Shown: positions 7,676 through 17,316, numbered from the stretch's first letter. The stretch: DNA of 58,248 nucleotides from Methylococcales bacterium (GCA_026399075.1 JAPLRR010000103.1:1-58248), one strand, 5' to 3'. Numbers and translations are program-made. The notes: generated by a model not told the origin, from the letters alone.

Positions 7676-7987
7676 TTTTTGAAAAATGAAACATCATGCC
7701 TGTTTGACACCTACAAATCGATAGGAGCTTTTCCTTTTCTAGCTGACTGATAATAGATGAATTTTTCCTTGCTTTATCGGTGTTTTTTCCCGCTTATTTA
7801 AAGGCTTATTCCGTAACCCCAGTCGTAGCAAGTCAATTACCATAACGTCCTGCCCATCCTTAGGCCCAACAAAGCATTTCACAAGATTTGGTCGAGAAAG
7901 CTGGTTATATACTTATCGTTTTGTTGGTAAATAAGGACTGGGCATACATTTTTAAGGCACACCAACCCATAACCCCTTGGAGGAACC
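7676..7987 (+). promoter_or_regulatory. mxaB-mxaF divergent regulatory region
   Basis: 312 bases between the divergent start codons. A tatact at about 7907-7912, with gatttg 17 bases upstream, could be a weak -10/-35 pair for mxaF; the -35 match is poor, as in activator-dependent promoters. The mxaF ribosome binding site is strong (ggagga, 7979-7984, close before ATG 7988). I cannot locate operator sequences with confidence. Confidence 0.45.
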
Positions 7988-9799
7988 ATGCGGATTTCCA
8001 ATTTTAACTGCACTGCTGTCGCATCGGCAGTGTGTAGCGTGCTGATGGCGGCTTCATTGTCTGCACACGCCAACAAAGACCTGGACAGGCTGTCAAAAGA
8101 AGACACTAACTGGGCAATGCAAACTAAAGACTACAATGCTAGCCACTTTAGCAACATGACCCAAATCAACACCCACAACGTCCAACACCTACAGCCCGTT
8201 TGGTCGTTCTCAACGGGCGTACTGAATGGTCACGAAGGCGGCCCGTTAGTGGTCGATGGCATTATGTATGTGCATACGCCTTACCCTAACAATATTTTTG
8301 CCATTGATTTGGACGAACCCGACAAAATTTTATGGGAATACAAACCTAAACAAAACCCTGCCGCTCGCGCCGTTGCGTGTTGCGACGTGGTCAACCGAGG
8401 TCTGGCTTTTGCGCCAGCAGGTGACGGCTATCCGGCGACCATTTTCCAAAACCAATTGGACGGGCACATCACTGCGATTAATGCCAAAACCGGCGAGTTG
8501 TTATGGAAAATGGAAAACTCCGATATTGCCATGGGTTCAACTTTAACCGTTGCCCCGTTTGTCGCCAAAGATTTAGTTATCGTCGGTAGCTCGGGTGCCG
8601 AGCTGGGTGTACGTGGTTACGCCACAGCCTACCGCATTAAAGACGGCAAACAACAATGGCGGGTTTATGCCACAGGCCCAGATGTTGACATTAAGCTGGC
8701 GAAAGACTTTAACAGCCACAACCCGCATTACGGGCAATTTGGCCTAGGTCTTAAAACTTGGGAAGGCGATGCCTGGAAAATTGGCGGCGGCACTAACTGG
8801 GGTTGGTATGCGTTCGACCCTGACTTAGAAATGCTCTACTACGGCTCAGGCAACCCCGCACCGTGGAACGAAACCATGCGTCCTGGCGATAACAAATGGA
8901 CAATGACCATTTGGGGCCGCGACATCAACACCGGCGAAGCCAAATTCGGCTACCAAAAAACCCCGCATGACGAATGGGATTATGCAGGTGTCAACTACAT
9001 GGGCTTATCCGAACAGTTAGTTGACGGCAAAATGACCAAACTGTTGACCCACCCAGACCGTAACGGCTTGGTATACACCTTAAACCGCGAAAATGGCGAT
9101 TTGGTGAATGCGTTTAAAATCGACGACACCGTCAACTGGGTGAAAAAAGTCGATTTAAAAACAGGCTTGCCAATTCGTGACCCTGAATTCTCCACGCACA
9201 TGGATCATGTCGGCAAAGGCATTTGTCCTTCGGCGATGGGCTACCACAACCAAGGCATAGAATCTTACGACGCGAACAAAAAACTGTTCTTTATGGGTAC
9301 CAACCACATTTGTATGGATTGGGAACCGTTCATGCTGCCCTATCGCGCTGGCCAGTTCTTCGTGGGTGCAACCCTGAATATGTATCCAGGCCCCAAAGGC
9401 ACTTTAGGCCAAGTTAAAGCTATGAACTCAGTCACCGGCCAATTTGAATGGGAAATCCAAGAAAAATTCGCGGTGTGGGGCGGTACTACAGCAACAGCTG
9501 GCGACTTAGTGTTCTACGGCACTTTAGATGGTCACATCAAAGCTTTGGATTCCCGCAACGGCAAAGAACTGTGGAAATTCAAACTGCCTTCTGGCGTTAT
9601 CGGGCATCCGATTACCTTCGGACATAAAGGCAAACAATATGTGGCGATTTACTACGGTGTCGGCGGCTGGCCTGGTGTAGGTCTGGTGTTTGACTTGCAA
9701 GATCCAACCGCAGGTTTGGGGGCTGTAGGTGCGTTTAAAGAATTGGCGCACTACACTCAACAAGGCGGCGGCGTGATGGTGTTTGCTTTAGGTTATTAA
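7988..9799 (+). CDS. mxaF: PQQ-dependent methanol dehydrogenase large subunit (calcium type)
   Basis: 603 residues; oxidises methanol to formaldehyde in the periplasm using PQQ and passes electrons to cytochrome cL (MxaG). A signal peptide ends near residue 28 (LSAHA). Visible hallmarks are the vicinal Cys131-Cys132 pair (AVACCDVV), tryptophan-docking repeats of the eight-bladed propeller, and the active-site segment [11 protein letters not shown] with catalytic Asp331. Residue 333 is Ala, where lanthanide XoxF enzymes have a second Asp, so this is the calcium enzyme MxaF. It ends at [11 protein letters not shown], without the longer tail seen in Methylobacterium, as in other gammaproteobacterial forms. 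First gene of the mxaFJGI set; the next gene follows after a hairpin at 9807-9832. Confidence 0.98.
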   Translation: MRISNFNCTAVASAVCSVLMAASLSAHANKDLDRLSKEDTNWAMQTKDYNASHFSNMTQINTHNVQHLQPVWSFSTGVLNGHEGGPLVVDGIMYVHTPYPNNIFAIDLDEPDKILWEYKPKQNPAARAVACCDVVNRGLAFAPAGDGYPATIFQNQLDGHITAINAKTGELLWKMENSDIAMGSTLTVAPFVAKDLVIVGSSGAELGVRGYATAYRIKDGKQQWRVYATGPDVDIKLAKDFNSHNPHYGQFGLGLKTWEGDAWKIGGGTNWGWYAFDPDLEMLYYGSGNPAPWNETMRPGDNKWTMTIWGRDINTGEAKFGYQKTPHDEWDYAGVNYMGLSEQLVDGKMTKLLTHPDRNGLVYTLNRENGDLVNAFKIDDTVNWVKKVDLKTGLPIRDPEFSTHMDHVGKGICPSAMGYHNQGIESYDANKKLFFMGTNHICMDWEPFMLPYRAGQFFVGATLNMYPGPKGTLGQVKAMNSVTGQFEWEIQEKFAVWGGTTATAGDLVFYGTLDGHIKALDSRNGKELWKFKLPSGVIGHPITFGHKGKQYVAIYYGVGGWPGVGLVFDLQDPTAGLGAVGAFKELAHYTQQGGGVMVFALGY

Positions 9800-9806
9800 G
9801 CGTAAC

Positions 9807-9832
9807 AGGCGGGTTTAACCAGTAACCCGCCT
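9807..9832 (+). terminator. Hairpin just after mxaF (attenuator or mRNA-stabilising)
   Basis: aggcgggtt and aacccgcct pair perfectly over 9 bp around an 8-base loop, 7 bases after the mxaF stop. There is no U-run, so it more likely protects the mxaF message or partly attenuates transcription into mxaJ than acts as a full terminator. Confidence 0.55.
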
Positions 9833-9879
9833 AGTTTGCAAAGACATACTTTTAATAACAGGCTAAATCAGGATTAACC

Positions 9880-10713
9880 ATGCACACCCATCAGTATTTG
9901 CTTGCCTCCGTTTGTTTAGGGGCCAGCTTAATCATCTTCCCGTCGGCACAGGCCGAAGCCAGCAAAACGCTTAAAGTGTGTGCGGCGGAAGATGAAATGC
10001 CTTATTCCAACAAGGCGGGAGAAGGCTTTGAAAACAAATTGGCGCTGTTGCTAGGCACGGCCCTCAACCGCAAAGTTGAGTTTGTGACTTGGACAGACCC
10101 GCGCTATTTCATCCGTGACAGTTTGGATAAAGACCTGTGCGATGTCGTCATCGGTGTTGATACCGGCGATCCGCGTATGCTGACCAGCAAACCCTACTAC
10201 CGTTCCGGCTATGTGTTCATCTCGCGCAAAATCGACAACTTTGACTTGACCAATTGGGACAGTGCAGTGTTGCGTAAAGCACAACGCATCGCCGTGGTGC
10301 CGGGTACGCCTGCCGAAGATATGCTGAAAGCGATAGGGCGTTATAACGATATGTTCAATTACTCCCAAGAACTGGTCGGCTTTAAATCCAGACGCAACCA
10401 ATACATCAAGTACGAAGCGTCCAAAATGGTCTCGGAAGTGTCTTCAGGCCATGCGGAAGTCGCGGTGTTATGGGGGCCATCGGCAGCGCGTTATGTCAAA
10501 AGTGCCAGCACACCCTTAGTGATGACGCTGATGCCTGATGACAACAAACGTGCCGACGGACAAAAAGTGGGTTTTCATTACAGCACCTCGCTGGGTGTGC
10601 GCAAAACCGACACCGCCTTACTGGCGGAGCTGAACAAAGTGCTGGAAGACCAACAAGCCGACATCACTGCGTTATTGACAGCTGAAGGCATCCCTTTAGT
10701 CCCAGAGCCTTAA
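9880..10713 (+). CDS. mxaJ: Methanol dehydrogenase accessory protein MxaJ
   Basis: 277 residues with a signal peptide (cleavage near residue 25, AQAEA). The body is a family-3 solute-binding-protein fold (LKVCAAEDEMPYSNKAGEGFEN at the start; CDVVIGVDTGDPRM near 92). MxaJ proteins are periplasmic and required for formation or stability of active methanol dehydrogenase; despite the fold no transporter is associated. Position between mxaF and mxaG is diagnostic. Spacing is 80 bases after mxaF and 32 before mxaG, so it is most likely co-transcribed. Confidence 0.95.
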   Translation: MHTHQYLLASVCLGASLIIFPSAQAEASKTLKVCAAEDEMPYSNKAGEGFENKLALLLGTALNRKVEFVTWTDPRYFIRDSLDKDLCDVVIGVDTGDPRMLTSKPYYRSGYVFISRKIDNFDLTNWDSAVLRKAQRIAVVPGTPAEDMLKAIGRYNDMFNYSQELVGFKSRRNQYIKYEASKMVSEVSSGHAEVAVLWGPSAARYVKSASTPLVMTLMPDDNKRADGQKVGFHYSTSLGVRKTDTALLAELNKVLEDQQADITALLTAEGIPLVPEP

Positions 10714-10745
10714 CCGTCAGATTACTTATTACCAACAGGAAATCC

Positions 10746-11216
10746 ATGAACAAAAAATTACTCACTATTTCTGCCCTAGGCTTGGCTTTGCTTAGCAGCT
10801 CGGCTATGGCAGAAATTAGCTTCCATAATGCCATTACGGGTGCGCCGCTAGACCTGAGCGTTGCCAAATCGGGTGGCAATACCGAAGTGTTCAACAAGTT
10901 TAAAGAAACCGGAAAAAACCCCTATAACGGCGACAAAGAGGCTATACAAAAAGGTCACGACCTCTATATGACCGCCTGTTCCGGGTGTCATGGCCATGAA
11001 GCCGAAGGCAAATTAGGGCCGGGGCTGGCTGATGACTATTGGACTTATCCTGCCAACGCCACTGACAAAGGTTTGTTTGAAGTGCTGTTTGGCGGCGCGA
11101 ACGGCATGATGGGCCCGCAGTATGTAAATTTATCAACCGATGAAATGCTTTTGATTATGTCTTGGATACGCGACATTTACAAAGGCGATCCTAAAAAAGC
11201 CAAGTGGTTAAAGTAA
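10746..11216 (+). CDS. mxaG: Cytochrome cL, electron acceptor of methanol dehydrogenase
   Basis: 156 residues. A signal peptide (cleavage after SSAMA, residue 22) exports it to the periplasm, where it accepts electrons from the PQQ enzyme. One haem-binding motif C-S-G-C-H lies at residues 78-82 (MTACSGCHGHEAEGKLGPGL), and the following segment (YWTYPANATDKGLFEVLFGG) is characteristic of cytochrome cL. At 156 residues it is slightly shorter than many homologues (about 170-190). The ribosome binding site aggaaatcc precedes ATG 10746. It sits between mxaJ and mxaI in the standard order. Confidence 0.97.
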   Translation: MNKKLLTISALGLALLSSSAMAEISFHNAITGAPLDLSVAKSGGNTEVFNKFKETGKNPYNGDKEAIQKGHDLYMTACSGCHGHEAEGKLGPGLADDYWTYPANATDKGLFEVLFGGANGMMGPQYVNLSTDEMLLIMSWIRDIYKGDPKKAKWLK

Positions 11217-11232
11217 CAACGAGGAAACTACC

Positions 11233-11517
11233 ATGAACTATACAAAACTTTTAGGCGCAGCTGCCGTATTTGCCGTAATGGCGACTACTGCCAACGCCTA
11301 TGACGGCCAAAATTGCAGCGAACCCGGTGTCTGCTGGGAACCTAAGCCCGGCTACCCAGATAAAGTGGCAGGCAGCAAATATGATCCTAAACACGATGTC
11401 AACGAGTTGAACAAACAGGCCCAATCCATTACTGAAATGGAAGCACGCAACCAAAAACGCCAACAACACTTAGCCAAAACAGGCAAGTTTGTTTACGACG
11501 TGGATGAAATTGAATAA
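11233..11517 (+). CDS. mxaI: Methanol dehydrogenase small subunit
   Basis: 94 residues; signal peptide ends at TTANA (residue 22), leaving a mature chain of about 72 residues, the usual size of the beta subunit. The sequence YDGQNCSEPGVCWEPKPGYP has the conserved disulfide cysteines, and the lysine- and glutamine-rich second half wraps along the large subunit in known alpha2-beta2 structures. It starts 16 bases after mxaG, with a gagga site before ATG 11233. A 194-base gap without a gene separates it from mxaR. Confidence 0.97.
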   Translation: MNYTKLLGAAAVFAVMATTANAYDGQNCSEPGVCWEPKPGYPDKVAGSKYDPKHDVNELNKQAQSITEMEARNQKRQQHLAKTGKFVYDVDEIE

Positions 11518-11711
11518 CAGCTAGTTTTGGGCATGGCTACAAACAACCCCCCATTCAACCTATGTGAATGCGTTTGTACCCGTGCCCCCTTTTGCTGGAT
11601 TTTGGTTCGTGGCGTAGAGCACACCCCTAAGGCCCCAACCGAAGCTTTTGCCTGCAAAGGCAGATGCCATCAGCCACCCCGCACACACCACCTAACAAAC
11701 CTTAACATTCC
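11518..11711. other. Intergenic stretch mxaI-mxaR
   Basis: No gene seen. A small frame (11527-11715) overlaps mxaR's start and has no family resemblance. The stretch may hold a processing site or a second promoter for the maturation genes mxaRSACKL; no clear signal is visible. Confidence 0.4.
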
Positions 11712-12728
11712 ATGAGCCTAGACCGACACTTAAGCGATAGCCGCGACCACGCCTTAGCATTTGAACAACAAATCAACCTCACCGTGCTAGGACTGGGCGC
11801 AGCGGTACGGCACATCGTCATCGCCGTTTATGCCAGAGGCCATGTGTTGCTCGAAGGTGCAGTAGGCGTGGGCAAAACCACCTTGCTACGCGCTGTCGCC
11901 CAAGGTTTGGGTGGCGATTTCCAACGCATTGAAGGCACTATTGATTTAATGCCTGCCGATTTACTGTATTACACCTATTTGGCTAACGACGGTCGCCCGG
12001 CGGTTGAACCCGGGCCGTTGCTCAAACACGGCGACACCCTCGCCACTTTCTTTTTTAACGAGATTAACCGCGCCCGCCCCCAAGTCCATGCCTTGCTGTT
12101 ACGCGCGATGGCGGAACGCAGTATCCACGCCTTTAACCGCGATTACGCGCTACCGCATATCCAAGTGTTTGCCGACCGCAACCGGGTGGAAAAAGAAGAA
12201 ACTTTTGAGCTGCCCGCCGCCGCTAAAGACCGCTTTATGATGGAAATCAACATCACTATGCCCAGCGATAATGCCTCTCTTGAACAACTGATGTTTAACC
12301 CCCGTTTCCATGACACCGATGCCCTGATAGCCGAGATTGCCCCCGGCACCCGTTATTACGAATTAAACAGCTTGGCACACACCTTACAACAGCAGATCCA
12401 GGCAAGTCCCAAACTGCGCGATTATGCCCTGACCTTATGGAAAGCCAGCCATCAGCCGCAGCACTACGGCGTGCAGTTAAGCGATGTGGATATGTCACAG
12501 CTGATGCTGGCAGGTGCCAGTCCGCGCGGCATGAGTTATTTGATCCGCGCCGCCAAAGTCAGTGCTTGGCTGGCACAACGCGATTATTTATTGCCCGAAG
12601 ATATACAAGCCGTGTTTGCCGTGTGTATGAGCCATCGGCTGTTTTTAAACCCTATGTACGCTTACCGCAAAGACCAGTTGTTACCCGAGTTGATGAATGG
12701 CATTTTGCAACAAGTGGCTGCGCCTTAA
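11712..12728 (+). CDS. mxaR: MoxR-family AAA+ ATPase for methanol dehydrogenase maturation
   Basis: 338 residues. Walker A is LEGAVGVGKTTLLRA (about 47-61) and Walker B FFFNEINRARP (about 113-123), followed by the MoxR-type lid domain. MoxR ATPases work with von Willebrand factor A proteins as chaperones for metal or cofactor insertion. Here the partners are encoded directly downstream (MxaS, MxaC, MxaL), and the set is known to be needed for inserting calcium into methanol dehydrogenase. Cytoplasmic. Start ATG at 11712 is the only good one. The following gene begins 116 bases later. Confidence 0.95.
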   Translation: MSLDRHLSDSRDHALAFEQQINLTVLGLGAAVRHIVIAVYARGHVLLEGAVGVGKTTLLRAVAQGLGGDFQRIEGTIDLMPADLLYYTYLANDGRPAVEPGPLLKHGDTLATFFFNEINRARPQVHALLLRAMAERSIHAFNRDYALPHIQVFADRNRVEKEETFELPAAAKDRFMMEINITMPSDNASLEQLMFNPRFHDTDALIAEIAPGTRYYELNSLAHTLQQQIQASPKLRDYALTLWKASHQPQHYGVQLSDVDMSQLMLAGASPRGMSYLIRAAKVSAWLAQRDYLLPEDIQAVFAVCMSHRLFLNPMYAYRKDQLLPELMNGILQQVAAP

Positions 12729-12844
12729 CAACGGTAGGGGCGAATTTATTCGCCCGATGCTGGCACAGCAAGGTCTAAAGCCGTTGCCTTCCAGAAGAGC
12801 CGAAGCCGCACACTGACAGATTTTAAAATAATAATAACAACAAA

Positions 12845-13681
12845 ATGACCGAACAACTCTTGTACCGCTTACCTTGGCAATCCCCTGCCGTTTACCCGGG
12901 CGCACACACCGGGCAAACCGTGGGTGCAGGGCCGTTGTTTAAGCGTCATGGCTCTTTGCTGGCCCACCCCGATCCTAGGCGTATTGATGTGCGCGCCAGT
13001 GTTTTAAACCCTTTTGGCGATTATCAAGTCCGCCTATACCAGCAACAAAGCAATATCACGGTTTGGGTCATCGCCGATTTGTCCGCCTCAATGGGCTATG
13101 CCGATAAGCCCGAAATTCTGCGCCAGTTTGTACAAACTGCCGCCGATTCCGCTTTTGCTTATGGCGATAAATTTGGCTTTATCGGTTGTGGCGACCACTT
13201 TGAGCAACGTTGGTTTGTAACCGCTAGCCAGCAACCCGCAACCGTGACAGGACTCTGCCAACAACTGGCCCAACATCGCTTTAGCGGCAGTGCCAAGCAC
13301 TTGGCGCAAGCCGCCCAGTATTTGCCCAGCCAACGCGCTATGGTGTTTTTGCTGACCGATTGCCATTATCCGCTACCGCAATTACGCAGCGTGTTGGCGA
13401 CACTGCAAGGCCATGATGTCATCCCCTTAGTGTTGTGGCATCCCGACGACTACACCCGCTTACCGCAATGGGGACTTTTGGCGTTACAAGATTTGGAAAG
13501 CCAGCATTCGCGGCTGTTGCTGATGCGCCCTAGCCTACGCCCAAAACTACAAACGGCTTACTGGCAACGCCACCTAGCCTTAAAAAACAGCTTTCGGGCG
13601 ATGGGTAGCGAGCCTTTGTTTATGACCGGCCCTTACAGCACCCCTACTATCAACCATTTTTTACAACAAAGGGCCGCATGA
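12845..13681 (+). CDS. mxaS: DUF58 / VWA-like protein of methanol dehydrogenase maturation
   Basis: 278 residues, no signal peptide. The DUF58 core is seen in the N-terminal DVRASVLNPFGDYQVRLY segment and in VWVIADLSASMGYADK (about 71-86), a MIDAS-like D-x-S-x-S metal site, with LLTDCHYPLP further on. DUF58 proteins are usual partners of MoxR ATPases. The stop codon overlaps the next gene's start (13678-13681, ATGA), showing tight translational coupling with mxaA. Part of the calcium-insertion set mxaRSACKL. Confidence 0.92.
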   Translation: MTEQLLYRLPWQSPAVYPGAHTGQTVGAGPLFKRHGSLLAHPDPRRIDVRASVLNPFGDYQVRLYQQQSNITVWVIADLSASMGYADKPEILRQFVQTAADSAFAYGDKFGFIGCGDHFEQRWFVTASQQPATVTGLCQQLAQHRFSGSAKHLAQAAQYLPSQRAMVFLLTDCHYPLPQLRSVLATLQGHDVIPLVLWHPDDYTRLPQWGLLALQDLESQHSRLLLMRPSLRPKLQTAYWQRHLALKNSFRAMGSEPLFMTGPYSTPTINHFLQQRAA

Positions 13682-14556
13682 GAATCTTGTTTGTGCTTTT
13701 TTTGTTTGTACTGGGTTGTTCAAGCTCAGTAGACGAACCCATCCGCTATTTTAAAGTGGAAACCCCACGCCCATTCGGCTATGTCAATGGCGACGAAATT
13801 AGCCAACGCATCCTTTTTGAAACCCGTCCGGGCATTAGTCTGGAACGCGCCAGCTTGCCCGGCAAAGGCCCGCTTAACCGCTGGTTAAACCTGAATGACA
13901 TCCGCGTCAGCCAAGCCGACGACCAACATTATCAAATCGACTTACGCTACCAAATTTTTTACGCCCCGCTAGAAGTAAAAGCACTGACCCTGCCCAGTTT
14001 TGAGCTGCAACTCAATCAAGGTGAACAGCGCCTGAGCCAAACCGTCCCGGCGTGGACGTTCACTTTATCGCCACTACGCGAACTGGTCGTGCGCCAAACC
14101 GAGCAAGGCGAATATATGCGCCCGGACAGCCTGCCACCGCTGTTAAACACCCGCCCGGCACTGTATGGCCTACTTGCCAGCGTACTAATAGCATTGGCAT
14201 TAGCCGTTGCTTTGGCCTGGCAATACGGTTACTTGGCCTTTAATGGGCGGCGACGTTTGTTTAAGAAAGCCTTGCGCACCGTGTCGGGCATCAGCAAATC
14301 CGACATGGCAACAGGCTTACAAGCACTCCACCACTGCTTAAACACCCTTAACGGACAACCCTTATTCGTGCATCAATTGGCCGATTTTTACCAACGCCAT
14401 CCGCATTACCAATCTCTGCACGCGCAATGGCTGTGGTTTTTTAATTACTCCAACCGCTTTTATTTCAGCCCGGGTATGACCGTCGTCAGTGGCGACATCC
14501 AGCAACTTAAAACCTTGTGCCAACTCGCCCGCAGCATAGAACGGGGTAGCCGATGA
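13678..14556 (+). CDS. mxaA: MxaA, membrane lipoprotein for calcium insertion
   Basis: 292 residues. A lipoprotein signal (LFLFVLGCSSS, lipidated Cys14) anchors the N-terminus; a single membrane helix lies at about 162-182 (YGLLASVLIALALAVALAW). The periplasmic segment carries the MxaA-like part and the C-terminal third is cytoplasmic. mxaA mutants in Methylobacterium make enzyme lacking calcium. It overlaps both neighbours by 4 bases (mxaS upstream, mxaC downstream), so the three are translated as a coupled set. Confidence 0.9.
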   Translation: MRILFVLFLFVLGCSSSVDEPIRYFKVETPRPFGYVNGDEISQRILFETRPGISLERASLPGKGPLNRWLNLNDIRVSQADDQHYQIDLRYQIFYAPLEVKALTLPSFELQLNQGEQRLSQTVPAWTFTLSPLRELVVRQTEQGEYMRPDSLPPLLNTRPALYGLLASVLIALALAVALAWQYGYLAFNGRRRLFKKALRTVSGISKSDMATGLQALHHCLNTLNGQPLFVHQLADFYQRHPHYQSLHAQWLWFFNYSNRFYFSPGMTVVSGDIQQLKTLCQLARSIERGSR

Positions 14557-15536
14557 ATTTGGCGGTAACTACGCCGTGGGTATTGGCGGGATTGCTGCTG
14601 GCTTTGCTGCCCGTTTTTTCCAGAGGCATGACCACCAGCCCTACGCCTTATTTGCCGCTATTGCCACCAGACCCCTTATCGGCGGTGCTGGCGGTGTTGT
14701 TGCGGCTATGCGCGATGACCGCAATTGCGGGCTTAGTGTTAGGTATGGCGGGACTGTACCGCAGCGAACAACGCGTGGAACGCATCGGTCTAGGTGCGCA
14801 TATTGTGTTATTGCTGGATCGCAGCAGTAGCATGGACAACAGTTTTGCCGGACGTGCGCCCAACGGCAAAGAAGAATCCAAAGCCGACGCGGCACGGCGC
14901 TTATTGACTGCATTTGTCCAACAACGGCAAAACGGCATGATGGGCGTGGCGGAGTACAGCACCTCGCCCTTGTATGTGATGCCGCTCACCGAAAACAAAC
15001 AAGCCGTGCAAGCCGCCATTGCCGCCACCGCCACGCCCGCACTGGGGTTTACCCATGTCAGCAAGGGCTTGAGCATGGCCTTGTCGTTTTTTCAGGGGCA
15101 AACAGTAACGGGCTCACGGATTATTGTGCTGGTATCCGACGGCGCGGCAGTAATAGACCATGACAGCGAACAAAAACTACGCGAATGGTTTAAACAGCAA
15201 CAAGTGCATTTGTACTGGGTGTTTTTACGCACCGCCAACAGCCCCGGCCTATTTGACAAACCCGAAGACAGCCGCGACGACAACGCCCAAGTGATGCCGG
15301 AACGTTATTTGCACCAGTTTTTTTCCAGCTTAGGCAGCCCCTATCAAGCCTACCAAGCCGAAAGCCCCAATGCCTTAAAACAGGCGATAGCCGATATCGA
15401 CCATTTGGAAAACACGCCGTTACATTATTGGGAGCGCATCCCCAAACAAGACCTGTCAGGGCTGTGTTACCGCTGGGCTAGCATCATGCTGGCGGTGTTG
15501 TTAGCGGTTAAATTTTGCGAGCGTAAGCCATGTTAA
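14553..15536 (+). CDS. mxaC: MxaC, VWA-domain membrane protein
   Basis: 327 residues. Membrane helices at about 8-24 and 45-67 and one at the C-terminus (about 305-322) frame a VWA domain whose MIDAS motif is LLLDRSSSMDNSF (about 85-97), with the second metal-ligand region near FTHVSKGLS and SDGAA. Arrangement helix-VWA-helix matches BatA-like partners of MoxR ATPases. It works with MxaA, MxaK and MxaL in assembling calcium methanol dehydrogenase. It overlaps mxaA by 4 bases and mxaK by 7 bases. Confidence 0.92.
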   Translation: MNLAVTTPWVLAGLLLALLPVFSRGMTTSPTPYLPLLPPDPLSAVLAVLLRLCAMTAIAGLVLGMAGLYRSEQRVERIGLGAHIVLLLDRSSSMDNSFAGRAPNGKEESKADAARRLLTAFVQQRQNGMMGVAEYSTSPLYVMPLTENKQAVQAAIAATATPALGFTHVSKGLSMALSFFQGQTVTGSRIIVLVSDGAAVIDHDSEQKLREWFKQQQVHLYWVFLRTANSPGLFDKPEDSRDDNAQVMPERYLHQFFSSLGSPYQAYQAESPNALKQAIADIDHLENTPLHYWERIPKQDLSGLCYRWASIMLAVLLAVKFCERKPC

Positions 15537-16090
15537 GACGATTAAGACACCCTTTACTTTGGGGCGCACTCGCCCTCAGCCTCAGCGCAACGCTTTATCA
15601 AGCGGCGGCGTTGTACCGCGTGCAACACGACAATGACTTGATTAGCCAACTGACCGCCGGGCAAGCCGTGGACATAGGCCCTATTGTGACTGGGCCACCC
15701 GAACTGCGTTTGGCGCGGGCTTATTACTTTAAACAAAAACACCGTTACGACGAGGCCTTATCAACCTTAAGCCTGATAGTGGGGCTAGGCGACCCGCAAT
15801 TTCAGGCACTCGTTCGCTACAACCTGGGCAATTTGTATTTGGAACAAGCCGTAACCGCCAGCCACGAACAGCACATTAATACCGCAGCCCCGTTGGCGGG
15901 TTTGGCAAAACAAGCCTATCGGCAATCGTTGGCACTCGACAGCAGTAACTGGGATGCCAAATACAACCTAGAAGTGGCAATGCGCTTATTACCCGAAATG
16001 GACGTGTTAATCCAAGCAGAAGACAGTAACAAAAACCAAAAAACCCAGTTGTGGACGACGGTGCCGGGATTTCCTAGAGGCTTGCCTTAA
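15530..16090 (+). CDS. mxaK: MxaK, TPR-like accessory protein
   Basis: 186 residues. An N-terminal membrane helix (about 9-28) is followed by a TPR-like helical region (LARAYYFKQKHRYDEALSTL near 62, YNLGNLYLEQA near 103) and a short conserved tail ending WTTVPGFPRGLP. MxaK is required for calcium insertion into methanol dehydrogenase in other methylotrophs. It overlaps mxaC by 7 bases. After its stop the operon is interrupted by about 200 bases with two strong hairpins before mxaL. Confidence 0.9.
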   Translation: MLRRLRHPLLWGALALSLSATLYQAAALYRVQHDNDLISQLTAGQAVDIGPIVTGPPELRLARAYYFKQKHRYDEALSTLSLIVGLGDPQFQALVRYNLGNLYLEQAVTASHEQHINTAAPLAGLAKQAYRQSLALDSSNWDAKYNLEVAMRLLPEMDVLIQAEDSNKNQKTQLWTTVPGFPRGLP

Positions 16091-16286
16091 AGCTCGGTAG
16101 AGACGTTGCACCGCAACGTCTTTTAGGACTGTAGGTGTCTTCCCATGAGTATCCGGTTAAAGACCTGCGAGGTTTATAAAACCTCGCAGGTCTGCCACTA
16201 CCGCCTACAACCCAGGGTTCTTTGTTAAGCGAATAACCAGAATATTGACTTTATCAAGCATACCTAGACTCAACACTAGAAACCCC
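16091..16286. repeat. Two palindromes between mxaK and mxaL
   Basis: agacgttgc-acc-gcaacgtct (near 16100-16121) and agacctgcgaggttt-ata-aaacctcgcaggtct (16161-16193, a perfect 15-bp stem). Neither has a following U-tract on the plus strand. Palindromes of this type are found as interspersed elements, so they look inserted rather than native terminators. Confidence 0.75.
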
Positions 16287-17243
16287 ATGCCCAACATTTT
16301 AAAAGACTACCGCACCCTCTGTTTAGCCATTGCCTTGCTGGCGATGTTGGTGCTGTTTATCCATCCCTACAGCATGCAAAAACGTCCGCGCTATAACTAC
16401 ACGTTTATTATCGACATCACGCGTAGCATGAATGCCACCGATTACCAGCACCAAGACCAAAACCTAAGTCGGCTGGCGTATGTCAAACAAAGCTTGCGGG
16501 ATTTACTAAAAGAACTGCCTTGCGAAACCAAGGTAGGTTTGGGTTTGTTTACTGAACGCCGCGCCACCTTATTGTTTGAGCCACTGGAAGTCTGTTCTGC
16601 CTATAGCGAAATCGACACCGCCATCAGCCAAGTCGATTGGCGCATGGCGTGGGCGGCGGACAGCAATATAGCCAAAGGCTTGCTCAGCACCCTCGAAATG
16701 CTACAAAAAAGTGCCAGCTCAGTGGTTTTTATCACCGATGGTCAAGAAGCGCCACCGATTAACCCACGCTACGCCCCTGATTTTGCTGCCGTTAAAGGCC
16801 ACGCCCAAGGCATGATTATAGGCGCGGGCGGCCTACAAGCCGTGCCTATCCCAAAGTTTGACCCCGACGGCAAACAAACCGGCTTTTATAGTGCCGACGA
16901 CGTGCCACACCGTTCCAGCTTTGGCGAATCCAACCTCGACCCCTCGCAAATTGAAGGCTACAACGCCCGCAACGCCCCGTTTGGCAATGCTGCCACCACG
17001 GGCAGCGAACATTTAACGGCCTTACAAGAAGGCTATTTGGAAAAACTGGCCGCCGAAGCAGGTTTGGGTTATGCCCGCTTAACCGACACCGAAAACCTCC
17101 AAAGCGCACTGCAAGACCCGCGCTTGGCAACTGAAAAAATCGTCGCCACCGACAGCCGTTGGCAACCCGCGTTAGTGGCGTTGTTGATGTTGGCTGCGGT
17201 GTATTGGCCTAAGACCCGTTTGTTTCGGCGGTTTTCCCGTTAA
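16287..17243 (+). CDS. mxaL: MxaL, VWA-domain protein
   Basis: 318 residues from ATG 16287 (MPNILKDYRT). A longer frame from a TTG at 16245 is possible but its extra 14 residues look unrelated to the family. One membrane helix (about 9-27) precedes the VWA domain with its MIDAS motif TFIIDITRSMNATD (about 40-53) and VFITDGQEAPP later; a second helix lies near the C-terminus (about 295-310). MxaL acts with MxaA, MxaC and MxaK in giving methanol dehydrogenase its calcium. It is separated from mxaK by the palindrome-bearing gap. Confidence 0.9.
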   Translation: MPNILKDYRTLCLAIALLAMLVLFIHPYSMQKRPRYNYTFIIDITRSMNATDYQHQDQNLSRLAYVKQSLRDLLKELPCETKVGLGLFTERRATLLFEPLEVCSAYSEIDTAISQVDWRMAWAADSNIAKGLLSTLEMLQKSASSVVFITDGQEAPPINPRYAPDFAAVKGHAQGMIIGAGGLQAVPIPKFDPDGKQTGFYSADDVPHRSSFGESNLDPSQIEGYNARNAPFGNAATTGSEHLTALQEGYLEKLAAEAGLGYARLTDTENLQSALQDPRLATEKIVATDSRWQPALVALLMLAAVYWPKTRLFRRFSR

Positions 17244-17316
17244 GGCTACAACCGACGGCTTAAAACCCCAGCCCATCCACTTTTTAATGCACCTTTCAGA
17301 CTTATAAGGACAGCTG

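Noticed and set aside
7988..9799. XoxF (lanthanide) methanol dehydrogenase
   Set aside because: Residue 333 is Ala (DYAG) and mxaG, mxaI and the calcium-insertion genes follow; this is MxaF.
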